DNA of 64,000 bases from JAHBTB01 sp964451255 (GCA_964451255.1 CAYVHL010000001.1:62001-126000); one strand, 5' to 3'. Positions 1 through 7,912 are shown, counted from the first letter of the stretch. Notes: a model not told the origin generated them from the letters alone. Numbers and translations: made by a program.

Positions 1-1
1 T

Positions 2-814
2 CTGGAAGAGGATCCGACCTTGCATTACGCCCGTGACGCCGAGGTGCACCAAGAAGTGCTCGAGGGAATGGGCGACATCCACATCGAGACTGCGATCGAG
101 AAGCTCAAGACACGGTTCGGGGTCAACGTCACCATCGAAGAAGCCAGAGTCCCCTATCGGGAGACCGTCCGCAAGAACGCCAAGGCTCAGGGACGGTTCA
201 AACGGCAGACGGGCGGCAAGGGCCAGTTCGGCGACTGTTGGCTCGAGCTAGAGCCTCTTCCTCGGGGCGGCGGCTTTGTCTTCGAGAACAAAGTCGTCGG
301 CGGCGCGATCCCTAAGAACTTCATCCCCGCCGTCGAGAAGGGCGTCGTGGAGACGATGACCAAGGGGTTCCTGGCCGGATATCCAGTGGTCGATGTGAAA
401 ACGACCGTGTACGACGGCTCGTACCACGACGTGGACTCCTCTGAACAGGCGTTCAAGACCGCCGCGGCGATCGGCTTCCGTAACGCCGCCGCCAACGCCT
501 CGCCCGTGATTCTTGAGCCGATCTTGACTCTGTGGGTCGAGGTGCCAGAAGAAGCGGTCGGCGACGTCGTGGGCGACCTGAACACGCGACGAGGGCACAT
601 GCAGGGCATGGACCAATCATCCGCTGGCAAGACCAGGGTGAACGCCACCGTTCCTCTGGCCACGATGATGCGTTACGCCCTCGACCTCAGGTCCATCACC
701 AAGGGACGGGGACGGTTCGGGACGACGTTCTCCCACTACGAAGAGCTTCCGAACCATGAGTCCGACGCATTGGTGAAGGCATACCAAGCCAGCAGGGCGG
801 CAGAAGAGGACTGA
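2..814 (+). CDS. Elongation factor G-like GTPase, C-terminal part (5' end outside window)
   Basis: The reading frame is open from base 2, so the gene starts upstream of the window and only about 270 C-terminal residues are present. They cover EF-G domains III (end) to V. The sequence GRFKRQTGGKGQFG and the following VGGAIPKNFIPAVEKG block are domain IV hallmarks, and the AGYPVVDVKTTVYDGSYHDVDSS stretch (positions about 365-440) continues it. A C-terminal domain V with RRGHMQGM follows. EF-G drives ribosomal translocation with GTP. The wording of the domain IV start (LPRGGGF after WLELEP) resembles the EF-G2/FusA2-like subfamily more than housekeeping FusA, but without the G domain I leave the subfamily open. 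Confidence 0.9.
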   Translation: MEEDPTLHYARDAEVHQEVLEGMGDIHIETAIEKLKTRFGVNVTIEEARVPYRETVRKNAKAQGRFKRQTGGKGQFGDCWLELEPLPRGGGFVFENKVVGGAIPKNFIPAVEKGVVETMTKGFLAGYPVVDVKTTVYDGSYHDVDSSEQAFKTAAAIGFRNAAANASPVILEPILTLWVEVPEEAVGDVVGDLNTRRGHMQGMDQSSAGKTRVNATVPLATMMRYALDLRSITKGRGRFGTTFSHYEELPNHESDALVKAYQASRAAEED

Positions 815-843
815 CGAGGCTCAGTACAGCACAGCGTAACGGA

Positions 844-1530
844 TCACATGCCCCTTCGATTTAGGCAAGGGATCACCTGCGAGCCCTTTCCAATGAGCTG
901 TTCCACGATGCTCGATGGAGGGGGTTCGGTTGTGAAAAAGTCCCAGTTCCAACGGCTTGCGCCCAAGCCGCCGTCGGGCCCCTTCCAGCATCTAAAATCA
1001 ACGTTGTGATGTGTCACGGACAGATCCTTTCGGACGACAAGGACTTTGCCGATCACCGACAGGACGGGGTTGAGGTCAGCATCTTGGGCCCAATCGCCAT
1101 GCATTAGACATGCCCAAAGCCCATGGTTAGGATCAGCCTGTTCAAGGGCCTCAAAATAACCGGAGAAGACAGTCAGTGGCGAAAAGTACGACACCCTCGA
1201 ACGCATCTTCGATGAGGAATTGACCTCCGCACCTGGATTGAAGGTATCCAAGGGGCAGGCAAATACCTGCTTGTTAGACTTGACGTAAGGCAAAAGGGCT
1301 CGCGCCTCACCAAAGAGAACCTCCGGGCCTCTGCCACCAGAATCCTCAGAATAGAGCAAAGTCGCCGCGCCAATTTGGTGCAGATTTGAAATACAGGCGG
1401 CTTCGGCACCGCGACGACGAGCGTTTCCAATCACAGGAAAGAGAATGGCCAGCAACAATATCACGATCGCAATGACGCACAACAGTTCGATCACACTGAA
1501 TCCGACATGAGCGCATCTTCGATGTTTCAT
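844..1530 (-). CDS. Prepilin-type N-terminal methylation-domain protein (pseudopilin), module A
   Basis: The 228-residue protein has a short basic leader followed by GFSVIELLCVIAIVILLLAILFP, which is a type IV pilin/pseudopilin signal: cleavage after Gly, Glu at mature +5 and one N-terminal helix. The segment after it (RRRGAEAACISNLHQIGAATLLYSED) matches the large prepilin-like family common in Armatimonadota, Planctomycetes and Verrucomicrobia. The C-terminal part is a soluble domain of unknown role. It is the last gene of a minus-strand cluster and its start overlaps the stop of the upstream gene by ATGA. Base composition is more AT-rich than flanking genes. A role in surface display or secretion is an inference. 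Confidence 0.8.
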   Translation of the reverse strand: MKHRRCAHVGFSVIELLCVIAIVILLLAILFPVIGNARRRGAEAACISNLHQIGAATLLYSEDSGGRGPEVLFGEARALLPYVKSNKQVFACPLDTFNPGAEVNSSSKMRSRVSYFSPLTVFSGYFEALEQADPNHGLWACLMHGDWAQDADLNPVLSVIGKVLVVRKDLSVTHHNVDFRCWKGPDGGLGASRWNWDFFTTEPPPSSIVEQLIGKGSQVIPCLNRRGM

Positions 1531-2012
1531 CGCGCTTTCGTATCTAAAGTACCGGGAAAGTTGAGAAAGTAAAGCCTAGAGAACACAGCGGCACTAATTG
1601 GGACGAATACAAGGAAGACCAATAAGTCAATTAGGTTGTTTTCCATGTGACCGTGCCTTGCCACGAGGATGATCACCACGACTCCAAAGCAGACTACGAC
1701 GGATCGACGCAAAAACTTCCCGACACTCTCGCGATCGTCCCCCGAGTGGTACAACCGCATCAAAACGAAAATGATCAAGACCGTCAGTGAATACCAAAGA
1801 CAGTCCGAGATCGTGGTCGGATAGGTAAACCACCTGGAAATGATAATTAGACCATTCCACGACTTCGAGAACTCGCCTGCCGTCAACAAGAATATTATGG
1901 ACTTAAGGGCCATCGGCCCAATCCAAAAAAGCAAATAGTTCAACAAGAGAATCATGGCCCCAGTTCGGGTCCAAATCGTTAAACCACCGAGCGGACGGCT
2001 CTTGATCGTCAT
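1527..2012 (-). CDS. Small polytopic membrane protein of unknown function, module A
   Basis: About 161 residues with roughly four hydrophobic segments (near residues 20-42, 65-85, 105-120 and 128-148) separated by short polar loops. I recognise no family. The start is uncertain: a TTG at 2018 lies directly after the upstream stop codon, and an ATG at 2012 is two codons further in; neither has a clear Shine-Dalgarno. It is sandwiched between a Cys-rich exported protein and a pseudopilin, with no intergenic space, so the three are almost surely co-transcribed. The one 60-base line I counted here (1561-1620) has about 45% GC against about 60% in a dnaJ line. It could help export or processing of the Cys-rich product, but nothing in the sequence proves that. 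Confidence 0.6.
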   Translation of the reverse strand: MTIKSRPLGGLTIWTRTGAMILLLNYLLFWIGPMALKSIIFLLTAGEFSKSWNGLIIISRWFTYPTTISDCLWYSLTVLIIFVLMRLYHSGDDRESVGKFLRRSVVVCFGVVVIILVARHGHMENNLIDLLVFLVFVPISAAVFSRLYFLNFPGTLDTKAR

Positions 2013-2018
2013 CAGCAA

Positions 2019-2510
2019 TTAGCCTGGGTCTGAGGTCGACTGACAGAGTATCTCGCCAGATCCGTTATTGCAAGCTGGCCCAGCGTCGTATGTAGTGCAA
2101 CAACTCACATTCGTATAATCGCTGCAGGTCACAAACACGCCTGTCGTACACTGCCACGACGTCTTTGTCCTCTTGTCACGATACTTGTTCAAATCCGGGC
2201 TACACTGCCAAAATGGCGGTGGATTGTTGCAACGATACTGGTAGGCGTCTGCTAACTTGGTACAATGCACGTCCGTCGGGCAGTCGGGAAGGGACATTGT
2301 TGTCTCCGTTTCAAGGATTCGTTGCTCAATAATGCGGTTCCTAAGCGTGCAACCTGTGACCGGCTCCGTACTGGGAGCAACTAGACGTGATTGGACTGAA
2401 GCATTGTCGAAGTCCGCTCTGGCATATGCAAAGGCAAAGGGAAAGCAAGTCGAGCCAACAAGGACAAGTGCTGTGGAAATGAATGCAATTGGCGACGATT
2501 TTTCAATCAT
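2019..2510 (-). CDS. Cys-rich exported protein of unknown function, module A
   Basis: The 163-residue product starts with a basic/hydrophobic signal peptide (MIEKSSPIAFISTALVLVG, with AFA or AYA as possible cleavage sites). The mature part of about 130 residues contains 11 cysteines, one CC pair among them, spaced about 4-18 residues apart in the C-terminal 100 residues. This suggests an extracytoplasmic, disulfide-stabilised domain. A longer form from a TTG at 2540 is possible, but the ATG gives a normal signal peptide. It is the first gene of its cluster and is preceded by a 16-base G run. No family was recognised. It shares design, though not obvious sequence, with the first genes of the clusters at 51 kb and 63.5 kb. 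Confidence 0.6.
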   Translation of the reverse strand: MIEKSSPIAFISTALVLVGSTCFPFAFAYARADFDNASVQSRLVAPSTEPVTGCTLRNRIIEQRILETETTMSLPDCPTDVHCTKLADAYQYRCNNPPPFWQCSPDLNKYRDKRTKTSWQCTTGVFVTCSDYTNVSCCTTYDAGPACNNGSGEILCQSTSDPG

Positions 2511-2587
2511 TTGCTCATGATGTGCCAGAAAAGCCGCCAATCATGCCGAAATTGACGATGGCCACCTAGTTGAACCTGACTTTTATT

Positions 2588-2603
2588 GGGGGGGGGGGGG
2601 GGG
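2588..2603. repeat. Homopolymeric tract of 16 G (C on the coding strand) upstream of module A
   Basis: A run of 16 G on the plus strand, so 16 C read in the direction of module A, 78 bases upstream of the ATG at 2510. Runs of this length are rare by chance and slip during replication. Position in the likely promoter/5' leader makes phase-variable expression possible. Assembly collapse or expansion of the exact length is also likely. Confidence 0.85.
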
Positions 2604-2682
2604 TATTTAGACCTATTATGAGGCCAACTGGTTCCCTCGCGTTAGACCATGGATCGGTCACGCGCAATGGGTTGGAACTTCC

Positions 2683-3537
2683 CTATGCCGCGATCTGGTA
2701 CGTCTCCTGAGCCTTGGCGACTTCCGCGAGGATCACCTGGCGGATGACCTCGATCTGTTCGGGCGGCATGTCCATCGCATGCTCAAGCTCATAGTTCAAA
2801 GAGAACGTGCCCTCCTTTTGACTGTTTGAGAACCCGCATTCGTGCGCGAGGACGTTAGCGGCCGCCACCAGGGCCGTCGTCTTGAAGTTCTTTTCGTCGC
2901 CCAACGGGTCGTGATGGAACCGGACGGCGCTTTGGATGACCTCGCTCATCTGCCACTTCTTGGCCAGGAGGCCGCCTACCTCGGCGTGGTTGTAGCCGAG
3001 CGTCTCTAGTTCCGTGAGATAGAGGGGCACCGAGGTCGCGCTTGCCTGAGCAAAACAGTCGTCGAGTTCGGCAGGGATGTACCGCTCGAACACGATGAGG
3101 CCGATGTCATGGATCATTCCCGCGCAGTACAGTTCTTCCGCCTTGGAGGGGAAGCGCAGTTTCCCGAGGATGCGGGCGCCCACCGCCGTCGCTAGAGAGT
3201 GCCTCCAAAACGCTAGTTTGTCGAAGTTGCGAAGATTCGACTTGCCCGCCATCATCTGCTGCATCGCGATGCCGACGACGATGCTGCGCACGGCGGTCAT
3301 GCCCAAGAAGCTGATGGCCCGGCCGACACTGTTGATATCGCTGCCACCGTAGTATGCGGAGTTCGCCGCCCGGATGATCTTCGCGGTGATGGCGCTGTCG
3401 ACCTCCAATGCCTTTTCCAACATCCGTTGCGAGGTGTTCGGGTCATCGACGAGCCTAAGGGTCGTACTGACAGCTTGCGGCAACACGGGCAGGTTCTCGC
3501 CCCTGGTCATCCTAATCTCTAGGCTCACGAGGTCCAT
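2683..3537 (-). CDS. HDOD-domain signalling protein
   Basis: A 284-residue soluble protein. The N-terminal two thirds match the HDOD fold: LPVLPQAVSTTLRLVDDP, then AKIIRAANSAYYGG, ISFLGMTAVRSIV and a Y/CAGMIHDIG block near residue 140. HDOD proteins are catalytically weak or inactive HD relatives that act as scaffolds or regulators in motility, stress and nucleotide second-messenger pathways. No additional output domain is seen. The gene stands alone on the minus strand, divergent from dnaJ; the 124-base gap holds the dnaJ promoter region. Its precise role cannot be read from the sequence. Confidence 0.85.
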   Translation of the reverse strand: MDLVSLEIRMTRGENLPVLPQAVSTTLRLVDDPNTSQRMLEKALEVDSAITAKIIRAANSAYYGGSDINSVGRAISFLGMTAVRSIVVGIAMQQMMAGKSNLRNFDKLAFWRHSLATAVGARILGKLRFPSKAEELYCAGMIHDIGLIVFERYIPAELDDCFAQASATSVPLYLTELETLGYNHAEVGGLLAKKWQMSEVIQSAVRFHHDPLGDEKNFKTTALVAAANVLAHECGFSNSQKEGTFSLNYELEHAMDMPPEQIEVIRQVILAEVAKAQETYQIAA

Positions 3538-3623
3538 CAGCTTGAATTCTCGGTGAACCTAAAGTTGAACCATAGGCCGTCTGGGCGGTTCTCGCAACGA
3601 AACGGGGGCTAACTCCGTCACCT

Positions 3624-3650
3624 GATAATGGTAGACTCATGTACTTGAGT
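3624..3650 (+). promoter_or_regulatory. Candidate HspR operator and -10 element ahead of dnaJ-hspR
   Basis: ACTCATG at 3635-3641, two bases, then CTTGAGT at 3644-3650 form an inverted repeat with six of seven matching positions. CTTGAGT and ACTCAAG are the half-sites of the HAIR operator bound by HspR in actinobacteria (there CTTGAGT-N7-ACTCAAG), but here they occur in reversed order with a 2-base spacer. A GATAAT at 3624-3629 could be the -10 box, placing the repeat over the transcription start, 11 bases before the dnaJ ATG. Autorepression by the co-encoded HspR is inferred. Confidence 0.5.
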
Positions 3651-3661
3651 CTTGACCAGAC

Positions 3662-4633
3662 ATGTCCAAGGACTATTACAAGACGTTAGGGGTCGCGAAA
3701 GGCGCGGATGAAAAAGACATCAAGTCCGCGTACCGCAAACTGGCACGCCAATACCACCCTGACCTCAACCCTGGTGACACGGCCGCGGAGGCCAAGTTCA
3801 AGGAGATCGGTGAAGCGTACGACGTGCTCTCCGACCCTGAGAAGCGTCGCAAATACGACACCTTCGGTGAGAACTGGGAGCAAGGCGTCCAGTTCAACCA
3901 GGGCGGGGGCGGAAGCCAGTCCCACGTCACCGCAGGCGCAGGATTCGAGACCATCTTCGAACAGATTTTCGGCGGAATGGGGGTCGACGGACCGTTCGGC
4001 GCTTACCGCCAACGGCAAGTCGCTCCCAGCGACATGGAGACAATCCTCGACGTGACCCTTGAGGAAATTGACTCGGGAACCACCCGGAAGCTGGTCTACC
4101 AGACCATGGACGCCTGTACTCAATGCAAGGGATCGGGTGAGGTGAGGCTCACGAACGGGCAGGGCGGGGCGTGCCCGAAATGCCGCGGGTCGGGAACGGT
4201 CGCCAACGAGCGGCGCATATCAGTGACGGTTCCGGCCGGGCTTGCCAGCGGCAAACGCTTGCGTCTGGCGGGCAAAGGGGTGACAGGCTCGAACGGTAAG
4301 TCAGGCGACCTCTATGTCGTCGTCAATGTGCGCCCGCACCATAAGTTTGTCCGTCGTGGTGACGACCTCGAGGTCGAATTCGATGTGCCCTACTATCTTG
4401 CCGCCCTCGGGGGCGAGGCAAAGGTGCCGACGTTGCACGCGGCCGGTACGATCCATGTGCCCGAAGGCACCCAAACAGGACAGTTGTTCCGGCTCAAGGG
4501 CAAGGGCCTGGCAAAGATGGGGGGCGGTCACGGCGATCTCTTGGCCAGGGCGAAAGTGACGGTGCCGAAACGACCCGAAGCGGAGGAAAAGAAGCTGCTT
4601 GAACAAATCCGAGACAAGGCGATCAAGAAATGA
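3662..4633 (+). CDS. dnaJ: DnaJ-family (Hsp40) co-chaperone
   Basis: A 323-residue cytoplasmic co-chaperone that stimulates DnaK ATPase and delivers unfolded clients. The J domain spans residues 4-70 with the HPD triad at 32-34. A glycine-rich linker (80-110) follows, then a client-binding region with only two CxxCxGxG motifs (Cys152/155 and Cys171/174), instead of the four in classical DnaJ, enough for one zinc site. The C-terminal beta-domains (about 185-310) look intact, with TVPAGLASGKRLRLAGKG typical of the family. The gene overlaps the downstream hspR by ATGA, so the two are translationally coupled. It may equally be called a DnaJ/CbpA-like chaperone. Confidence 0.9.
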   Translation: MSKDYYKTLGVAKGADEKDIKSAYRKLARQYHPDLNPGDTAAEAKFKEIGEAYDVLSDPEKRRKYDTFGENWEQGVQFNQGGGGSQSHVTAGAGFETIFEQIFGGMGVDGPFGAYRQRQVAPSDMETILDVTLEEIDSGTTRKLVYQTMDACTQCKGSGEVRLTNGQGGACPKCRGSGTVANERRISVTVPAGLASGKRLRLAGKGVTGSNGKSGDLYVVVNVRPHHKFVRRGDDLEVEFDVPYYLAALGGEAKVPTLHAAGTIHVPEGTQTGQLFRLKGKGLAKMGGGHGDLLARAKVTVPKRPEAEEKKLLEQIRDKAIKK

Positions 4634-5034
4634 GTGAGAAACGAAGGCCCGTCTATATGATCGGGGTCGCGGCCGAGTTGTGCGGCATCCACCCGCAGAC
4701 GCTCCGCCAATACGAGCGTCTCGGACTGGTCATACCCGCCCGTGTCGGGGCGAAAAACCGGCTCTACAGCATCGAAGACATCGAGCGTGTCCGTCGGATC
4801 CAAAGGCTGACCCAAGAACTCGGCGTGAACCTGGCCGGGGTGGAGATCATCCTGCGCCTCTTGGACGATATGGACTCCATGCGCACGGACTTCGAAGACC
4901 AGATCAAGGAGTTTGTCAAAGACGTCGAGGCCAGGATGCAAGCCTACATGGCCAACAGCAACGCACCGATCCGGCCGGGCACCAGCCTGTTTCCTGTGCC
5001 GAAAGTACGTGCCACCCGCAAGCCAGACATTTAG
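4630..5034 (+). CDS. hspR: MerR-family heat-shock repressor HspR
   Basis: A 134-residue MerR-type regulator. Residues 9-75 form the winged HTH (MIGVAAELCGIHPQTLRQYERLGLV), with the QTLRQYE core typical of HspR, followed by a helix for dimerisation (about 75-105). The short C-terminal tail has no Cys pattern for metal sensing. HspR represses dnaK/dnaJ/clpB genes together with DnaK as co-repressor. Its gene overlaps the 3' end of dnaJ, the classic dnaJ-hspR operon arrangement, and the operator-like repeat at 3635-3650 suggests it represses its own operon. dnaK and grpE are not in this window. Confidence 0.88.
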   Translation: MSEKRRPVYMIGVAAELCGIHPQTLRQYERLGLVIPARVGAKNRLYSIEDIERVRRIQRLTQELGVNLAGVEIILRLLDDMDSMRTDFEDQIKEFVKDVEARMQAYMANSNAPIRPGTSLFPVPKVRATRKPDI

Positions 5035-5114
5035 AAGCGTAGATGAATTTGGTCGTGTCGGCAATCGCGCGGTACATGGCGGTCACCGGTCAGCACGATT
5101 GAGGAAGCCATCAG

Positions 5115-6701
5115 ATGAAACTCACACAGACCACGCCGACCGCACGCCTTGTCTCCCTCGCCATCCTCGTCGCGGTGGCCGCGACTGTCCAAGCACAGTC
5201 AAAGCTAGACATTCGGGCGACGTTGGGGACCGCCGCCCAAGTTGGGGCGAACAACCTGACGGTCCTCTTGAGCGAAGGCGGCAAACCTGTCCCAGGCGCA
5301 AAAGTCACCGCCACCGTGACCATGGCGAGCATGGACATGGGCACGGCCCATCCAGACCTCAAAGACCAGGGTGACGGAACCTACGCGGGTGTGGCCAAGT
5401 TCAGCATGGCTGGCCCGTGGCGTGTCGTGATCGAGGCTACTTCCCCATCGGGAGCGACCGGCAAGAAGGCGTTCGATTTCGAGACCACGACTGCCTCAGG
5501 CCACATGGGGGCGGAGCCCATGCTTGGTCGCTTTGGGCCCTGGTCCATGGCCCGTGAAGGGTCGGGCACGAGTTGGCTGCCCGATTCCTCCCCCATGTGG
5601 ATGAAGCATCTGCCGAAGTCGGGCCGCTACGACCTCGACGCTATGGGCTTCATGACGTTCAACCTTAGTGACGCGGGCGGACTCCGAGGCGAGAGTCGAG
5701 GCTACTCCAACTCGATGATGATGCTGATGGCGCGCCGTGAGACGGGCGGAGGAACCCTCGGCATGAGCTTCATGGCCTCGCTCGACCCCGTATTCAACGG
5801 CGAGTTCGGATATCCGAACCTCTTCCAAACGGGTGAGACCGCCTATGGGGCGAAGCTGGTCGACTACCAACACCCTCACGACCTGGTGGCCGAGGCGGCG
5901 GTCTCCTACAGCCACCCGGTCGGTGGTGGAGGCAATGTGTTCGTCTACGCCGCCCCGGTCGGCGAGCCCGCCCTTGGGGGCCCGACATTCATGCACCGTC
6001 CGAGCGGAATGGAGATTCCCGAGGCACCGATCAGCCACCACTGGTTTGACAGCACGCACATCTCGTGGGGTGTGCTTACAGGCGGGTACAGCACCCCGAC
6101 ATGGCAGGTGGAGGGCTCGTTGTTCAATGGACACGAGCCGGACGAGAATCGATACTCTCCGGATCCTGTTTCTCTAAACTCGGCTTCTGGAAGGTTCACT
6201 TTCAACCCGACACGCGACCTCTCGTTCAGCGCGAGCTACGGGTACCTGAACTCGCCGGAAAGCAGCGAGCCCGGCGTCGACCAGCACAGGTTGACCCTCG
6301 CCGCGGTGTGGAGCAAGCCCTTGCCTCGCGGCGACAACCTGTCGGCGACCGCCGCCTTCGGCCGCAACATGCTCCATGGCGACCACTCGGACGCGTTCTT
6401 GGCGGAAGCAACCTATCTGACTCACGGCACGTCGTGGTTCGCCCGATGGGAGCACGTAGACAAGGACGAGTTGGTCGGCGTGCCGGATGGAAGCTACGTG
6501 GTCAACAAGTTTCTATTCGGAGCGACGCGGGACGTCGCCAAATGGGAAGGGCTCGACGTCGGAGTCGGCGCCTACGCGGGCCTCTACCTCTTCCCTTCCA
6601 GTCTGGAGCCATTCTATGGCAAGAACCCCTTGACGCTCGGCGCGTTCATCCGGATCCGACCTGAACGGATGTCACACGACATGACGCATACGGGACGCTA
6701 G
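5115..6701 (+). CDS. Secreted FixH/YtkA-like domain fused to a porin-like beta-barrel
   Basis: A 528-residue exported protein. Residues 1-28 are a signal peptide ending in VQAQ. Residues about 30-125 resemble a YtkA/FixH-like beta-sandwich (GGKPVPGAKVTATV, HPDLKDQGDGTYAG, MAGPWRVVIEA). The remaining 390 residues are rich in Gly, aromatic residues and alternating polar/hydrophobic strands, ending in LTLGAFIRIRP, consistent with an outer-membrane barrel. The barrel half is rich in Met and His (HMGAEPM, SNSMMMLMARR, HLPKSG), which hints at copper handling, but this is inference. A GAGGAAG Shine-Dalgarno lies 8 bases before the ATG. No operon partner is clear; a hydrolase gene follows 28 bases later on the same strand. 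Confidence 0.6.
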   Translation: MKLTQTTPTARLVSLAILVAVAATVQAQSKLDIRATLGTAAQVGANNLTVLLSEGGKPVPGAKVTATVTMASMDMGTAHPDLKDQGDGTYAGVAKFSMAGPWRVVIEATSPSGATGKKAFDFETTTASGHMGAEPMLGRFGPWSMAREGSGTSWLPDSSPMWMKHLPKSGRYDLDAMGFMTFNLSDAGGLRGESRGYSNSMMMLMARRETGGGTLGMSFMASLDPVFNGEFGYPNLFQTGETAYGAKLVDYQHPHDLVAEAAVSYSHPVGGGGNVFVYAAPVGEPALGGPTFMHRPSGMEIPEAPISHHWFDSTHISWGVLTGGYSTPTWQVEGSLFNGHEPDENRYSPDPVSLNSASGRFTFNPTRDLSFSASYGYLNSPESSEPGVDQHRLTLAAVWSKPLPRGDNLSATAAFGRNMLHGDHSDAFLAEATYLTHGTSWFARWEHVDKDELVGVPDGSYVVNKFLFGATRDVAKWEGLDVGVGAYAGLYLFPSSLEPFYGKNPLTLGAFIRIRPERMSHDMTHTGR

Positions 6702-6729
6702 GCGGTGGGCCAGAAAGTAAGATGACGGC

Positions 6730-7575
6730 ATGGCCCTCGTAGCGCTTGCCGCCTTCCTCACTTTGTCCCGAGTGTCGGGGGTCGCTCCCCAGGTCACCAA
6801 GGACATCACGTACCGCACGGTGGCGGGCACCACCCTCAAGATGGATCTTTACCGCCCTGAGGGAGACGCCAAGGTTCCGGTCGTCGTGATGGTCCACGGC
6901 GGCGCCTGGATCAGTGGGAAGCGGGAAGATGTGGCCGATCTCTGTGAATGGGTCGCCCGATCCGGGCTCGCCGTGGCGAACATCGACTATCGGCTCTCGC
7001 CCAAATTCCACTGGCCCGCCCATCTGGAGGATTGCCAGGCGGCCGTCCGCTTTCTCCGTCAAAACGCGGCGAAGTACAACCTCACGACCGAGAAGATGGG
7101 TACCTGCGGCGTATGCGCGGGCGGGCACCTCAGCCTCCTGCTCGGCATGAGAGACACCGTTGAGAAGGGAACCACGGACTACCCGGGTCAGTCGAGCCGG
7201 GTGCAAGCGGTCTTCAACATCTTCGGCCCGGTGGACGTCACCCAAGACTTCAACCCAGCGACGGCCTCGATGGTGTCCCTACAGGTGATCGGGAAGGACT
7301 TCCTCAAGGCCCACGACGAAGCCGTCGAGTTCAGTCCCGTCACCTATGTCAAGAAAGGCGTTGCCCCTGTTTTCACCCTGCAAGGTCTCGCAGACCCCCT
7401 TGTGCCGCCCATCCAGGCAAGCCGATTGTCTGAGGCGTACACCAAGGTCGGGGAGCAGTGCGTGACCTACCTGGTGCCCAAGCTCGGGCATACGATCGAC
7501 ATGAAGAACCTCGAATGTGTCGAGGCGGTCAAGCAAGGGATCGCCTTCCTTCGCAGGCACTTGGTCGAGGAGTGA
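6730..7575 (+). CDS. Alpha/beta hydrolase (esterase/lipase, BD-FAE-like) with Cys nucleophile
   Basis: A 281-residue alpha/beta hydrolase with an N-terminal signal-like hydrophobic stretch, so probably exported. The oxyanion motif HGGAW is at 56-60 and the substrate-pocket segment NIDYRLSP at 84-91. The nucleophile elbow, normally GxSAGG, reads G127-V-C129-A-G-G132, so cysteine replaces serine (codon TGC at 7114-7116). Asp in LADPLVP and His in LGHTID complete the triad. Members of this family hydrolyse short esters, often deacetylating plant polysaccharides. A Cys nucleophile is known in dienelactone hydrolases, so the gene may be active, altered in substrate, or inactive. Confidence 0.85.
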   Translation: MALVALAAFLTLSRVSGVAPQVTKDITYRTVAGTTLKMDLYRPEGDAKVPVVVMVHGGAWISGKREDVADLCEWVARSGLAVANIDYRLSPKFHWPAHLEDCQAAVRFLRQNAAKYNLTTEKMGTCGVCAGGHLSLLLGMRDTVEKGTTDYPGQSSRVQAVFNIFGPVDVTQDFNPATASMVSLQVIGKDFLKAHDEAVEFSPVTYVKKGVAPVFTLQGLADPLVPPIQASRLSEAYTKVGEQCVTYLVPKLGHTIDMKNLECVEAVKQGIAFLRRHLVEE

Positions 7576-7912
7576 GCCGCCTAGTGCAGGTCAACTGAAG
7601 GGGCGAAGGAAAGGAAATGGCCACCCGGAACGGGTGGCCGATCGCTTACGCGTAGGTGTCCAACCGGGCCGATTGGCCCGTCGGTATGGTTGTTGGTTTG
7701 GGGGACTGGAGGAAATGGGTGCGAAAAGCGTTGCGCGCCCGAAGGACGGCGGGGGCGATGCTGCTGACCGGCATGACTCGGCGGGAGGACTCGGAACTCG
7801 AAGTCAGGACGCGCTGGTTTCGGTCGATGCGGTTCATCTGACGACAAACCGCGCACAACCGGTGCCATCCTCGGGCCGGGCCGAGGAATCAGGCGGTTAT
7901 ACCGGCGACGCC
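7576..7912. other. 337-base intergenic stretch with two hairpins between convergent genes
   Basis: Lies between the 3' ends of the hydrolase (plus) and murB (minus). Two perfect inverted repeats are visible: GGCCACCCG / CGGGTGGCC at 7619-7639 around a GAA loop, and CCTCGG / CCGAGG at 7869-7886 just past the murB stop. Both look like transcription-end hairpins without long T runs. A minus-strand frame ending at 7646 (64-70 residues from 7837 or 7858) stops just before the first hairpin, but it has no ribosome-binding site and no recognisable features, so I do not call it a gene. Confidence 0.5.

Noticed and set aside
2513..2544. Ten-codon plus-one frame before the module A Cys-rich gene, possible leader peptide
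   Set aside because: Too short, no ribosome-binding site and no sign of regulatory codons.
7646..7858. Possible small minus-strand gene (64-70 aa) in the 7.6-7.9 kb gap
   Set aside because: No Shine-Dalgarno, no recognised features, and the long frame is expected in high-GC DNA; only its proximity to a hairpin argued for it.
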